Positions 17,518 through 26,226 of a DNA stretch of 64,000 nucleotides are shown here, piece after piece; within the stretch, counting starts at the first letter, position 1; each line of letters begins with the position of its first letter. The notes below the pieces were generated by a model, which was given only the letters and a program-made list of their open reading frames with translations, was not told the origin of the DNA and did not search any database. A program made the position numbers and the translations under genes. Source of the DNA: CAYYKK01 sp046351395 (GTDB lineage Bacteria; Myxococcota_A; Polyangia; Polyangiales; Polyangiaceae); assembly GCA_046351395.1 (NCBI GenBank), contig JAXLYP010000002.1, positions 248,001-312,000 on the forward strand, read 5' to 3'.

Positions 17518-19058
17518 TTCACGAGCCCCGTCCTCGACGTCAACCACCCGGTGAGCGCCTCGAGCACGCGCGGATCGAGCGTCTCGTCGATCGTCGCCCA
17601 CTCTTCCATCGTGCCGAGGTCGGCGCGCTGGAACAGGTGGTTCAGTCCGTCGAACGACTGCGTGGTGACGTCCCGGTTGCCCGCCTTCTTCAGCGCCGCG
17701 TCGATGGCCGCGAGGTTCTCGGTGGCGGGCACCTGAAGGTCCTTCGTTCCGCCGATCGCGAGCACCGGGCAAGTGAGCTTCTCGAGGTAGGTCGACGGCG
17801 TCGACTTGATGAACGCCTTCATCGACGGCGCGGTGATCTGAGCGAGCCCCGCCTTGATCCGGCCTTCGCGCTCGGCGGGGCTCACGCGCTTCCGCTCCTC
17901 CTCTGGCAGCTTGGCGAGCAGCCCGTCGATCTGGGCCGTGACGATCCGCTCGAGGTCCGCGTCGCTCGCGTCCCGCAGGACGGCGTCGATCGCGTCGTTC
18001 TGCGCCTTCATGCTGATGTCGAGCTGATCCTTCGTCGCGCCCGCGGCCTCGAGCTTGAGCCGCATCTGGGTTCGGAGGAGGTCGCTCGCGGGCACGCCGG
18101 GCGACGCGAACAGCACGACGAACGCTGCGCTCGGCTCGTTCGCTCGGCTCGCCGCCATCGCCGCGAGCACACCGCCCTCGCTGTGGCCGAGCAGGCCGAT
18201 GCGCTTCGCGTCGATGCCCGGCTGGGTCGAGAGCCAAGCCATCGCGGCGAGCGCGTCCGCGGCCTTGTCGTCCTCCGTCGCGGTGGTCGAGTCGCCCTGA
18301 GAGCCTCCGACGCCGCGATCGTCCAAACGAAGCACCGCGACGCCGGCGCGCGTGAGGTGATCGGCGAGGACGCGGAATGGCCGGTGCTCGTACAGCGTCT
18401 CGTCGCGATCCTGGGGCCCCGTCCCGCTGATGAGCACGATCGCCGGATGTGGGCCGCCGCTCTTCGGCAGCGTGAGCGTGCCGGCGAGGCGCGTCCCACC
18501 CTTGCTCTCGAACTCGGCCGCGCGCTCGTCGTACGGGTAGGGAGGCTTGGGCGTCTGCGGTCGGTCGCCCGCGTGCTCGCCGTCCCGGAGGAGGTGGAGC
18601 CGGACCGGCGTCGTCCCCCCGGGATCGACGAGCGTGCCTCTCGCGGTCCCGTCGGGCCCGCGTGTGAGATCGAAGCGGGGACGCGCCCCCGGCGGCAACT
18701 GAGGCGGGGCGACGCGGAACGCGAGGCGAGTGGTGCTGTACTCGAGGTCGAGGACGGGCTGATCGACGACCTTCGCTGCTGGGATGGAGAGGAAAGCTTC
18801 GGTCGGGCTCGTGATCTTCACCTCGAGCTGAACCGGGGATCCCCCCACGAGGACGACGCCTCCCCACCGCTCGGCCGCCGCGCCGCGTCCTGGCGAGGCG
18901 CTCGTTGAACCCAGAGCAGAAGCACTCGAGGCGCTCTCCGAGGGGACCGCCGTCGGCGCGCTCGGCGCTCCCGAACCGGAAGCTCGCGGCGCCGGCGGAT
19001 CTCCGCAGCCGGTCGCGACCGCGACCGACAAGACCGCCAAGGCGCGCCATCCACGCAT
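17514..19058 (-). CDS. Alpha/beta-hydrolase lipoprotein (serine esterase/peptidase-like)
   Basis: 514 residues. Signal peptide with lipobox ATGC (MRGWRALAVLSVAVATGCGD), then a Ser/Ala/Pro-rich linker to about residue 60, a beta-rich N-domain (60-170) and an alpha/beta-hydrolase domain (190-505). Triad candidates: Ser in GLLGHSEGG, Asp in GGTKDLQVP and His in GLNHLFQ; the oxyanion region is LISGTGPQDRD. This resembles the bacterial YfhR/S9-like hydrolases with a DUF-type N-domain. It is probably anchored in the periplasm or on the outer membrane. It is coupled (GTGA) to the repeat lipoprotein downstream, which suggests a common task. Confidence 0.85.
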   Translation of the reverse strand: MRGWRALAVLSVAVATGCGDPPAPRASGSGAPSAPTAVPSESASSASALGSTSASPGRGAAAERWGGVVLVGGSPVQLEVKITSPTEAFLSIPAAKVVDQPVLDLEYSTTRLAFRVAPPQLPPGARPRFDLTRGPDGTARGTLVDPGGTTPVRLHLLRDGEHAGDRPQTPKPPYPYDERAAEFESKGGTRLAGTLTLPKSGGPHPAIVLISGTGPQDRDETLYEHRPFRVLADHLTRAGVAVLRLDDRGVGGSQGDSTTATEDDKAADALAAMAWLSTQPGIDAKRIGLLGHSEGGVLAAMAASRANEPSAAFVVLFASPGVPASDLLRTQMRLKLEAAGATKDQLDISMKAQNDAIDAVLRDASDADLERIVTAQIDGLLAKLPEEERKRVSPAEREGRIKAGLAQITAPSMKAFIKSTPSTYLEKLTCPVLAIGGTKDLQVPATENLAAIDAALKKAGNRDVTTQSFDGLNHLFQRADLGTMEEWATIDETLDPRVLEALTGWLTSRTGLVK

Positions 19059-19072
19059 CGCGGAGAGCTTAC

Positions 19073-19101
19073 TTGTCTCCTCGAGGATTCGGTCCTAGAT
19101 C
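19073..19101 (+). promoter_or_regulatory. Possible promoter for panB
   Basis: TTGTCT (19073-19078), 17-nt spacer, TAGATC (19096-19101). The -10 matches only half of the consensus. It lies in the 90-bp gap between the divergent hydrolase and panB genes. Confidence 0.3.
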
Positions 19102-19148
19102 ACAGGTCAGGCGTGGACCGCACGTGCGCGGCCGCGACCTGGAGGAAA

Positions 19149-20030
19149 ATGTACGGACCGAATGGTGCGCCGAAGGGCGCAAGCGCGGGCCTCGGCCCGA
19201 AGGTGACCGTTCCGATGATCCGCTCCCGCAAGGGCGGTCAGCCGATAGCGATGGTCACCGCGTACGACTACACGATGGCTCGGCTGCTGGACGAGGGCGG
19301 CGCGGACGTGCTCCTCGTCGGCGACTCGCTCGGCATGGTGGTGCAAGGGAACGCGACGACCTTGCCCGTCACCGTCGAAGAGATTTGCTACCACGGGCGC
19401 GCCGTCGCGAAGGGCGCGAAGAGGGCGCACGTCGTCGGCGACATGCCGTTCATGAGCTTTCAGGTCTCTGCGGAGCGAGCCCTCGAGAACGCCGGCAAGA
19501 TGATGAAGGAGGGCGCATTCGAGAGCGTGAAGCTCGAGGGCGGAGAGGAGGTCGCGGAGCATGTCTACCGCGTCGTCGCCGCGGGCATCCCCGTCATGGG
19601 ACACGTCGGGCTCACGCCCCAATCGGTCCACGCGATGGGCGGATTCAAGGTCCAGGGCAAGGGTGAGGACGCGGCGGAGCGCGTGCTGCGCGACGCGCGC
19701 GCTCTCGAGGAAGCGGGTGCGTACGCGATCGTCCTCGAGGCGATCCCCCCGGACCTCGCGCAGAGCATCACGGAGGCCGTCTCCATCCCGACGATCGGGA
19801 TCGGCGCCGGCGTCGGCTGTGATGGGCAGGTCCTCGTCTGCTACGACCTCCTCGGCATGTACCGGGAGTTCACGCCGAAGTTCGCGAAGCGGTTCGCGGA
19901 GGTTGGCGAGCTCATCGTCGAGGCCACGCAGAGCTACGTGTCCGAGGTCCGCGACCGATCGTTCCCCGCGCCCGAGCACACGTTCAAGCCCAACGGCGCG
20001 GGCCGCGATCCCGCGCGCACCACGCACTGA
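19149..20030 (+). CDS. panB: 3-methyl-2-oxobutanoate hydroxymethyltransferase
   Basis: 293 residues, a complete PanB TIM barrel. It transfers a hydroxymethyl group from 5,10-methylene-THF to 2-oxoisovalerate, the first committed step of pantothenate/CoA synthesis. Family motifs: MVTAYDYTMARLLDEGGAD, LLVGDSLGMVVQG (Mg2+-binding Asp), HVVGDMPFMS, KLEGGEEVAEHV, GIPVMGHVGLTPQSVH, IVLEAIPP (catalytic Glu) and IGIGAGVGCDGQVLV. The start at 19149 is set by GGAGG at 19141-19145; a frame to 19113 lacks a site. Other pan genes are not adjacent. Confidence 0.96.
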   Translation: MYGPNGAPKGASAGLGPKVTVPMIRSRKGGQPIAMVTAYDYTMARLLDEGGADVLLVGDSLGMVVQGNATTLPVTVEEICYHGRAVAKGAKRAHVVGDMPFMSFQVSAERALENAGKMMKEGAFESVKLEGGEEVAEHVYRVVAAGIPVMGHVGLTPQSVHAMGGFKVQGKGEDAAERVLRDARALEEAGAYAIVLEAIPPDLAQSITEAVSIPTIGIGAGVGCDGQVLVCYDLLGMYREFTPKFAKRFAEVGELIVEATQSYVSEVRDRSFPAPEHTFKPNGAGRDPARTTH

Positions 20031-20040
20031 CGATGTTCCA

Positions 20041-20070
20041 AATCAGCGCGCGCGATCGCGCGCGCTGATT
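20041..20070. terminator. Perfect 30-bp palindrome between convergent genes (likely bidirectional terminator)
   Basis: Each arm reads AATCAGCGCGCGCGA and its exact reverse complement follows with no loop, 10 bp after the panB stop. There is no T-tract. Being perfectly symmetric between two convergent genes (panB and 20223-21053) it could stop transcription from both sides, or it may be the core of the repeat cluster that follows. Confidence 0.5.
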
Positions 20071-20108
20071 GAGGAGGTTTTGTCCACGACGCCCCGAAGG
20101 GGCGGGCG

Positions 20109-20193
20109 GGGAATTCCGCGGACGGAGCCGCGGTTGAATCGAGCGCCTTCGGCGCGCTCGGGAATTCCGCGGACGGAGCCGCGGTTGAATCGA
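20109..20193. repeat. REP-like element, two direct copies
   Basis: A 34-bp sequence occurs at 20109-20142 and, identically, at 20160-20193. It contains the internal palindrome CCGCGG-acggag-CCGCGG. The copies are separated by a small hairpin (GAGCGCCTTCGGCGCGCTC). A related, diverged copy lies on the opposite strand at 41101-41152. Just before the first copy, CGCCCCGAAGGGGCG forms another hairpin. Confidence 0.75.
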
Positions 20194-20222
20194 ACAAAGA
20201 GCTCGGACGCGTTCGGCGAGAC

Positions 20223-21053
20223 CTAGTTCCCGTTGCCTGGATCGGTCTTCATTCCGACGCCGATCCGGAGCGTGCGAAGGGTCTGCAGGACGGGCTTCTC
20301 GAGCTCGGGCTTGTCGAGCGTCCAGCCGCCGCAGCCGGCGACCCGCTTGTTCTTCTGGAACACGGCGCTCACGGCGTACGCGCCCCAGTCGCCTTTCCCG
20401 CCGGCCATCGTGCCTTTGCCCTTCCACACGATCGCGGGGACCGCGTCCGGGCCGAGCTTCACGTCGGCGGACGGCTCCCATTGGACGTTGTCGACCTGGC
20501 CGTTGGAGTAGCAGAGCTGCTTGAGCTGCGTGTCGTTGAGCTTCGGGACCGTCTCGTCGATCCCGGGGAGCTGCTCGACCGTGAAGCCGACGCGGCTCTT
20601 CGCGGCGCCGTTCTCGCTCGACCCGGTCGAGTAGCCCTCGCCATAGACGCCGCTGCCCTCGCCGAACTCCTTGGGCACGATCACGATCACGCCGCACGCG
20701 ACGTTCTGATGGAAGAGTGGGCGGTTCGTCCCCTCTGCGGGCGCGTCCTTGAACAGGTCCGCGAGTCCTCCTCCGCTGCTCGGGGTGTTCGCGCTGGGTG
20801 CGGTCGAAGGCCCGGCGCTCGCGCTCGGAGACGCGGCGCTCGCCGACGTCCCGGAGACGGGGGCGCTCGTCGGCGGTGGCGCTGGCTTCGACGCGCTCGA
20901 AGCGCCGGGGCCGGGGGCGGACGTCGTCCCCTTCGGCGCGGACGAGTCCTTCGTCGCGGCGGAGCCGGTGGTGGACGTCCCGCTGGAGTCCCCACAGCCG
21001 AACCAGGTGGACGCGATCAGCACGCAAGCGGTCGTGAGTGTCGAAGCCTTCAT
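20223..21053 (-). CDS. Ser/Pro/Ala-rich lipoprotein of unknown function
   Basis: 276 residues. Signal peptide ends in the lipobox WFGC. Residues 22-95 are a low-complexity Ser/Ala/Thr/Pro linker. The remaining 180 residues form a compact domain with four Cys (NVACGVIVIVPKEFGEG, QLCYSN, VAGCGGW) that suggest disulfides. I do not recognise the fold. The ATG has no ribosome site, and the TTGACA promoter lies so close that the transcript may be leaderless. Confidence 0.8.
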   Translation of the reverse strand: MKASTLTTACVLIASTWFGCGDSSGTSTTGSAATKDSSAPKGTTSAPGPGASSASKPAPPPTSAPVSGTSASAASPSASAGPSTAPSANTPSSGGGLADLFKDAPAEGTNRPLFHQNVACGVIVIVPKEFGEGSGVYGEGYSTGSSENGAAKSRVGFTVEQLPGIDETVPKLNDTQLKQLCYSNGQVDNVQWEPSADVKLGPDAVPAIVWKGKGTMAGGKGDWGAYAVSAVFQKNKRVAGCGGWTLDKPELEKPVLQTLRTLRIGVGMKTDPGNGN

Positions 21054-21061
21054 GTTCGCGG

Positions 21062-21090
21062 AGTAGTCCGAGAAGCCTCAGCCCTGTCAA
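21062..21090 (-). promoter_or_regulatory. Leftward promoter for the 20223-21053 lipoprotein
   Basis: On the minus strand a perfect TTGACA (21085-21090), 17-nt spacer and weak ACTACT (21062-21067). The predicted start is about 2 nt from the ATG at 21053, with no ribosome site, so a leaderless message is likely if it is used. Its -35 overlaps that of the opposing promoter. Confidence 0.4.
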
Positions 21091-21112
21091 GGGCGCCCCT
21101 TCGGAGTACACT
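21084..21112 (+). promoter_or_regulatory. Rightward promoter for the nucleotidyltransferase operon
   Basis: CTGTCA (21084-21089), 17-nt spacer, TACACT (21107-21112). The predicted start is about 5 nt before the ATG at 21124 and no ribosome site is present, again suggesting a leaderless transcript. The -35 shares bases with the divergent promoter. Confidence 0.4.
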
Positions 21113-21123
21113 GCGCCGCTCAC

Positions 21124-21900
21124 ATGAAGGCGATCATCATCGGCGCTGGGCGTGGCAGCCGGCTCGGCCACCTCACCGAAGACGTCCCGAAGACGATGGT
21201 GGAGGTCGTCGGTCGGACGATGCTCGATCAGATCCTCGACGCGCTCGCGTTCGCGGGCTTCGCGCGCAAAGACATCGTGTTCATCTGCGGCTACCGCGCG
21301 GAGGTCGTGAAGGCGGCGCACCCCGATCTCACGTACGTCGAGAACACCGACTGGGCGAACAACAACATCCTCCTGTCGCTCCTCACTGCGCGGAGTCACC
21401 TCACGGGCGGGTTCGTCTCCACGTACGCGGACATCGTCTACTCGCCCGCGATCGCGAAGGCCGTCCGCGACGGCGAGGGTGACCTCGTGCTCGGCTGCGA
21501 CACGGCGTGGCGCCGCCGCTACGAGAAGCGCTCGCAACACCCCGAGACGGACGCCGAGAAGCTCGTGTTCGACGGCCCGCGCGTCACGCGCCTGTCGCGG
21601 CACATCCCGAGCGAAGAGGCGAGCGGCGAGTTCATCGGCGTCCTCAAGGCGACCCCGCGCGGAGCCGCTCGACTCGTCGAGGCGTTCGACGAAGCGCAGG
21701 CGGCGTTCGCCGGGAAGGTCTTCCGGGAGGGGCGCACCTTCGAGAAGGCGTACCTGATCGATCTCCTCGCGCGCATGCTCGAGGCGGGCGTCGAGCTGCG
21801 GCACGCCGACACACCGGGCGGATACATGGAGATCGACACCCTCGAAGATCGCTCGCTCGCCGCGGAGTGGTGGGCTTCCTACTTGGCATCGAGCCCGTGA
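21124..21900 (+). CDS. Sugar/choline-phosphate nucleotidyltransferase (LicC/GlmU-like)
   Basis: 258 residues, a single nucleotidyltransferase GT-A domain. It has the NTP loop IIIGAGRGSRLGHLTEDVPKT (signature GxGxRL...PK), VFICGYRAEVV, the TDWANNNILLSLLTAR motif seen in LicC/phosphocholine cytidylyltransferases, and the metal-binding TYADIVYSP (Asp). The likely reaction is NTP plus a phosphorylated small alcohol or sugar giving an NDP-adduct. It begins a three-gene operon: it overlaps the next gene by GTGA. Together with a CapA-like protein this hints at an envelope-polymer decoration, but the substrate cannot be read from the sequence. Confidence 0.85.
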   Translation: MKAIIIGAGRGSRLGHLTEDVPKTMVEVVGRTMLDQILDALAFAGFARKDIVFICGYRAEVVKAAHPDLTYVENTDWANNNILLSLLTARSHLTGGFVSTYADIVYSPAIAKAVRDGEGDLVLGCDTAWRRRYEKRSQHPETDAEKLVFDGPRVTRLSRHIPSEEASGEFIGVLKATPRGAARLVEAFDEAQAAFAGKVFREGRTFEKAYLIDLLARMLEAGVELRHADTPGGYMEIDTLEDRSLAAEWWASYLASSP

Positions 21901-24833
21901 ACCGCGGCATCGCCCTCGGAGCTCGTTGCATCGCGCTCGCGCCGTCGCTCCTCGTCGGGTGCGGCGGGCCGGCCGGGCCGCCGCCGAAGCCGCCGGCGCC
22001 GAGCGTCGTGGAGGTCCCGCCCTCGCGCGTCGTGGAGCCTCAGCCCGAGTTCGTCCTCTCCCACCGCGCTCGAGAGCGGGGGATCGCGATCGGTGATCAC
22101 TACGGCATCCTCCACGACCACGCGCGCTTCGAAGTCGACGCGGGAGGCCGGCTCATCGGCCGCGCCGACAGCCCCTACGACCTCGGCGACGTGGTCGAGG
22201 TCCCCAAGGACGCGGGTGGCGGCGTCTTCTTCGCGGGTGAAGCGCTGTTCCGCGCGCCCTCGTTCCTCGGCATCCTCACGCGCGTTTCGAACCCCGGCGC
22301 GCGCGCGGTCTCGGTGACGTTCGGCCCGAGCCAGGCGCTCGTGCTCCTCTCGAGCGGGCCGACGCTCGCCCTCTCGCTCCCCGATTTTCGCGAGGAGCCG
22401 CCGAACCCGGCGGGCGCGATCCTCGCGGCGCGCTCCAAGAACGGGCTCGGCGGCGTCATCGTCGCGGGTGGGCTCGAGCTCTCGACGACGGACGGCGGCA
22501 AGACCTGGTCGAGGGTCCTCGGGCCCCCGGTCCCGGGCCCGGTCGCGGCGCACATCGACGCGCCGAACGACATCGAGGGGCGCGAGGACGGCGTGTACTT
22601 CTTCGAGAGCGCGCGGACGCTCCGCGTCGACGGGTCCGGCGTCGTGGAGATCAACGCGAGCCGACGCACCCCGGAGAAGAAGCGCCTCGAGCTCCTCTTC
22701 GACGACGTGGTCGCGCGCGGCGCCGCGCTCGAGGTGGACGGCGAGGGGACGCCGACGAAGGCGATCGCCGGCATCGCGGGCACCATCTACACGGCGGATC
22801 TCGCGAGCGGCGCCGTGGTCGAGACGGAGCGCGGCGTCCTGCCCGCGCACATGGAATGCGAGACGACGCGGCTCGCCTCGGAGATCTTGGTCCTTTGCGC
22901 GAAGGACGAAGACGCGGTCGTGTTCTCCGGTCCCATCGGCGGCAAGATCACCCACGAGCGGACGTTCAACACGCGGGGCGGCTTCGTCCGGGGCGCGGAC
23001 GACGCGCTCCTCTTCTCGAGCGTCTGTACGGGGCGCACCGCGAAGCCAGGGATCGCGTGCGTGCGCGACTCGGGCAAGAGCTCCCCCGCGAAGTGGACCG
23101 AGTTCGACCGGCACGCCGAGCTCTCCGACCCGGCGTCGAAGGAGGGCGTGAAGCTCCTCACGTGGATCCCGAGCGCCTGGGGCCCCATCATGCTGCTCGG
23201 CGGCGACGACGGCGGGATCCTGGACGCTGCGACCGGGGCGCGCACGCACCTCGATCGCGCTCGAACGAGCGAGCTCGAGCAGCTGTTCGACGCGAAGGAG
23301 TCTCCCGCCGTCCTCGACGATCGCTTCGCGGTGGACGCGCAAGGTTCGATCCGAGGCTTCGACGCCAAGGGGCGAGGCGTGCACATCACGAGCGGCGGCA
23401 CGGCGATCGAGCACGCCGCGTACGCGTTCTCCTCGTCCGCTCACGCGGGACGGTTCTCGCTCGCCACGTCGGCCGCTCGCGCGCTCTTCGTGTCGACCGA
23501 CTGGGGTGAGTCGTACGCCGAGGTCGCGCGAGCTCCCAGCAACACGAGCGTGAACCGCTGTTCGGAGGTCGGCTGCTCCCTCGGGCCTTGGATCCGGCTC
23601 GGCTGGAACAAAACCACTCCGAAGGCCGGAGATCCGGTGCCCGACGAGGTGATCCCCACGACGGCTCAAGCCGCGCCCCCCGCGCCACCGATGCTCGTCT
23701 GCAAGGCTGCGGGAGCGCCGACGCGGGTCGAGCTCCCCTCACCCGAGAACAACGCGATGTTCGACTTCGGCGCGTCCGCGTTCCGGCTGACGAACGACGA
23801 GTCCTCCTTCGTCGCGCCGATCAGTCGCCGGTTCGGTGCGCCGCAGAATGGCGCCATGGAGAGCAACAGCCTCCGGGGCATGCTCCGTGGGACCGTCCCG
23901 ATGGTCGACGGTGTCGTGTTGACGGCGAACATCCCCGCGAAGTTCGATCGGATCCTGGTGTGGGCCGAGCCCTTCGATCCGAAGGCGACGCGGCAGAAGG
24001 CCACGGTCAGCCTGGACGCGCTCACCGTACGCGCCGCCGCTTCGGGGTTCGGCACGCTCGATCTGACGACGAGCAGCGATGACATCACCGCGATGCCGAT
24101 CGCGTCCGAAGCGGGCGGCCTCTTGCTCTGGTCCCCGACGTCCCCCGCCGTCTGGGCACGCGGATCGAAGGCGACGCCGATGGCCGGACCGATCAGCCCG
24201 CCCTGGTCCGTGGCCGAGACGAAGCCGGACGAGCTCGCGATCCTCACGAACGACGTCGATGGGGAGACCGTGCTCCGCCTCTCGACCTCGAGCGTCCAGC
24301 GCTTGTTCACGCTGCCGCCACCGCTCGAGACGATGGCCATCGATGCCCTCGGCGTGGACGCGAGCGGCGCGCTCGCCGTGCTCCGCCTCCCTTCCTCGGA
24401 CCCGCCGACGGCGCTCCACCCCGCGCTCCTGCTCCAGGAGGGGGCGCTGCCGGTCGCGCTCGCGCCCTGGTCGAGCCTCCGCCCCGCGGAGGCTCCGGAG
24501 TGCGCGAAAGGGGAGGGGTTTCGCGCCGTGATCGTCTTGCCGAGCGCGTGGATCGCGTCGGACGCGGGGCCCGATCTCCAAGGCCCGTCGACCCTGCGCG
24601 TGCGGTGGTCCGAGCAGCGGATCTGCCTCGAAGGGGTCGAGCTGCCCGCGCCGACCGTGAGCTTTCCGAGCTCCGCCCTCGACTCCTACCTGACCGCGCG
24701 GTTCGGCAAGGAGCGCGGCGCCGCGCAGCTCACTTTCGGGCTCGGCACGGAGTTCCGGGACCCGCGGACGTGCGAGCTCACGAGCTCGACCCAGCCGCCG
24801 CCAGCAGCGCCATCGGCGACCCCACGGAAATGA
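21897..24833 (+). CDS. Large lipoprotein with Asp-box (beta-propeller-like) motifs
   Basis: 978 residues. GTG start overlapping the previous stop. Signal peptide ends at lipobox LVGC, followed by a short Pro-rich linker. The body is beta-rich with at least one clear Asp-box (STTDGGKTWSRV) near residue 200 and a diverged one (STDWGESYAEV) near 540, consistent with a BNR/sialidase-type propeller. Such motifs are structural and do not prove glycosidase activity; I see no sialidase FRIP motif. The C-terminal third is different and unassigned. It is coupled on both sides to the nucleotidyltransferase and the CapA-like protein. Confidence 0.75.
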   Translation: MNRGIALGARCIALAPSLLVGCGGPAGPPPKPPAPSVVEVPPSRVVEPQPEFVLSHRARERGIAIGDHYGILHDHARFEVDAGGRLIGRADSPYDLGDVVEVPKDAGGGVFFAGEALFRAPSFLGILTRVSNPGARAVSVTFGPSQALVLLSSGPTLALSLPDFREEPPNPAGAILAARSKNGLGGVIVAGGLELSTTDGGKTWSRVLGPPVPGPVAAHIDAPNDIEGREDGVYFFESARTLRVDGSGVVEINASRRTPEKKRLELLFDDVVARGAALEVDGEGTPTKAIAGIAGTIYTADLASGAVVETERGVLPAHMECETTRLASEILVLCAKDEDAVVFSGPIGGKITHERTFNTRGGFVRGADDALLFSSVCTGRTAKPGIACVRDSGKSSPAKWTEFDRHAELSDPASKEGVKLLTWIPSAWGPIMLLGGDDGGILDAATGARTHLDRARTSELEQLFDAKESPAVLDDRFAVDAQGSIRGFDAKGRGVHITSGGTAIEHAAYAFSSSAHAGRFSLATSAARALFVSTDWGESYAEVARAPSNTSVNRCSEVGCSLGPWIRLGWNKTTPKAGDPVPDEVIPTTAQAAPPAPPMLVCKAAGAPTRVELPSPENNAMFDFGASAFRLTNDESSFVAPISRRFGAPQNGAMESNSLRGMLRGTVPMVDGVVLTANIPAKFDRILVWAEPFDPKATRQKATVSLDALTVRAAASGFGTLDLTTSSDDITAMPIASEAGGLLLWSPTSPAVWARGSKATPMAGPISPPWSVAETKPDELAILTNDVDGETVLRLSTSSVQRLFTLPPPLETMAIDALGVDASGALAVLRLPSSDPPTALHPALLLQEGALPVALAPWSSLRPAEAPECAKGEGFRAVIVLPSAWIASDAGPDLQGPSTLRVRWSEQRICLEGVELPAPTVSFPSSALDSYLTARFGKERGAAQLTFGLGTEFRDPRTCELTSSTQPPPAAPSATPRK

Positions 24834-25909
24834 CGCGCTGGATCGCTCCCTTGCTGCTCGCGCTCGTCGCGTGCTCGAAGCCCTCGGGCACCTCGAGCGA
24901 TCCGCGCTCGGCGAGCGCGCTCGCGCGCGAAGCCGCGCCCGCCCCGCTCGTCTCTGCGGCTGAACCCGAGGTCGTCAGTGCCACGCCAGCGCCGCCTTCC
25001 TCGGCGCAGCCGCCGAAGTCGGTGCAGACCCTCGCGTTCGTCGGTGACATCTCGACGTCGCTCCACGTCCAGAACTACCTCGACGGGGATGCCAAGGCGG
25101 ACCCCCCGATCGAGCCGGGATACCCGCTCCAGCACGTCGCCGAGCGGCTTCGCGCGTACGACTTGATGGTCGGCAACCTCGAGTGCGTCGTGTCGCCGGG
25201 GGGGACGCGGACGCGCAAGTTCCCGCTCCGCGGCTCCCTGAAGACCCCGCAGCTCCTCGTCGACGCGGGGTTCGACGTGGTGAACGTCGCGAACAACCAC
25301 CAGAACGATCTCGGCCTCTCCGCCTACGACGACGCGCTCTCGCGCCTCCGGGGAGCGGGGCTCGCGGTGAGCGGCGACATGCTCGGCGGTCACGATCCCA
25401 TCCTCGTCCGGGACGTCGGCCCGCTCCGGGTCGCGATCGTCGGCATCTACAACGTGAAGCGTACGGAGGCCGTCGCGCTCGTGAAGCGCGCGAAGGATAA
25501 GGCGCCGCTCGTCATCGCGTTCCTCCACTGGGGGGACGACTTCCACTCCCGCGTCACGGAGAGCCAACGCACGATCGGCCGCGCGATCATCGACGCGGGC
25601 GCCGAGTGCGTGGTGGGCGCGCACGCGCACGTCGTCCAGCCCGAGGAGACCTACCAGGGCAAGCTCATCGCCTACGGGCTCGGCAACTTCGTGTTCACGG
25701 GGATGGCGGCGCGCGGCACGCACAATGGCGCGCTCCTCGAGCTCGATCTCGACCCCACCGGCGTCGTGGCGCACCGCTATTGGAAGGTCCGGATCGACGA
25801 GCAGGGCATCCCCCGCTTCGTCGAGGACGCGGCGACGCCCGAGCCGTTCGTCGACCCCCCGCTCGACGCACCCCAGAACGAGCCCGTCCCCGTCCCTGCG
25901 AAGATCTGA
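24830..25909 (+). CDS. CapA-family (PGA_cap) metallophosphatase-like lipoprotein
   Basis: 359 residues. Signal peptide with lipobox LVAC, a Ser/Ala/Pro linker to about residue 62, then a full PGA_cap domain: LAFVGDIST (metal-binding Asp), MVGNLECVVS, DVVNVANNHQND (metal-binding NNH), VIAFLHWGDDF (HWG) and VVGAHAHVVQPEE (HxH), with IAYGLGNFVF near the end. CapA is needed for export or anchoring of poly-gamma-glutamate in Bacillus, and the fold is that of a calcineurin-like phosphoesterase. No capB/capC lies nearby, so here it more likely acts on another envelope substrate, together with the two genes upstream (ATGA overlap). Confidence 0.9.
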   Translation: MTRWIAPLLLALVACSKPSGTSSDPRSASALAREAAPAPLVSAAEPEVVSATPAPPSSAQPPKSVQTLAFVGDISTSLHVQNYLDGDAKADPPIEPGYPLQHVAERLRAYDLMVGNLECVVSPGGTRTRKFPLRGSLKTPQLLVDAGFDVVNVANNHQNDLGLSAYDDALSRLRGAGLAVSGDMLGGHDPILVRDVGPLRVAIVGIYNVKRTEAVALVKRAKDKAPLVIAFLHWGDDFHSRVTESQRTIGRAIIDAGAECVVGAHAHVVQPEETYQGKLIAYGLGNFVFTGMAARGTHNGALLELDLDPTGVVAHRYWKVRIDEQGIPRFVEDAATPEPFVDPPLDAPQNEPVPVPAKI

Positions 25910-26226
25910 CGCCCGGGACGGTCCCCCGCCCGCGCCGCGTAGCGTCCCTTTCGAGCACCGGCCTTCGGCGATGCTGTGTCGACCTGTCCACGAGCGCTCA
26001 TGCGTCGATCTCTTCCGCGTCGACGAAGCCCGGCGCAAAAGTTGACCGGAGCGCGCGTTCTTGTTAGCTCCGAGACCGCTTCGCGGTGTCGGCCACCACG
26101 GTGGGTGGCGCACGGGACACGCCGCGGACGATGAAGACGTGCGGATGGATCGCACGCGAGGCCGAGTTGCGCCGCGAGCGGTGCTCGGCGCGGCTCGGCC
26201 TGCAGTTTGCGAGGAGATCGCCACAT
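25910..26226. other. 317-bp intergenic region upstream of ddl
   Basis: No gene supported. It holds a weak promoter candidate, TTGACC (26042-26047), 16 nt, TTAGCT (26064-26069), and downstream of it a hairpin at 26092-26109 (GCCACC-acggtg-GGTGGC) that would lie in the ddl leader. Confidence 0.35.
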
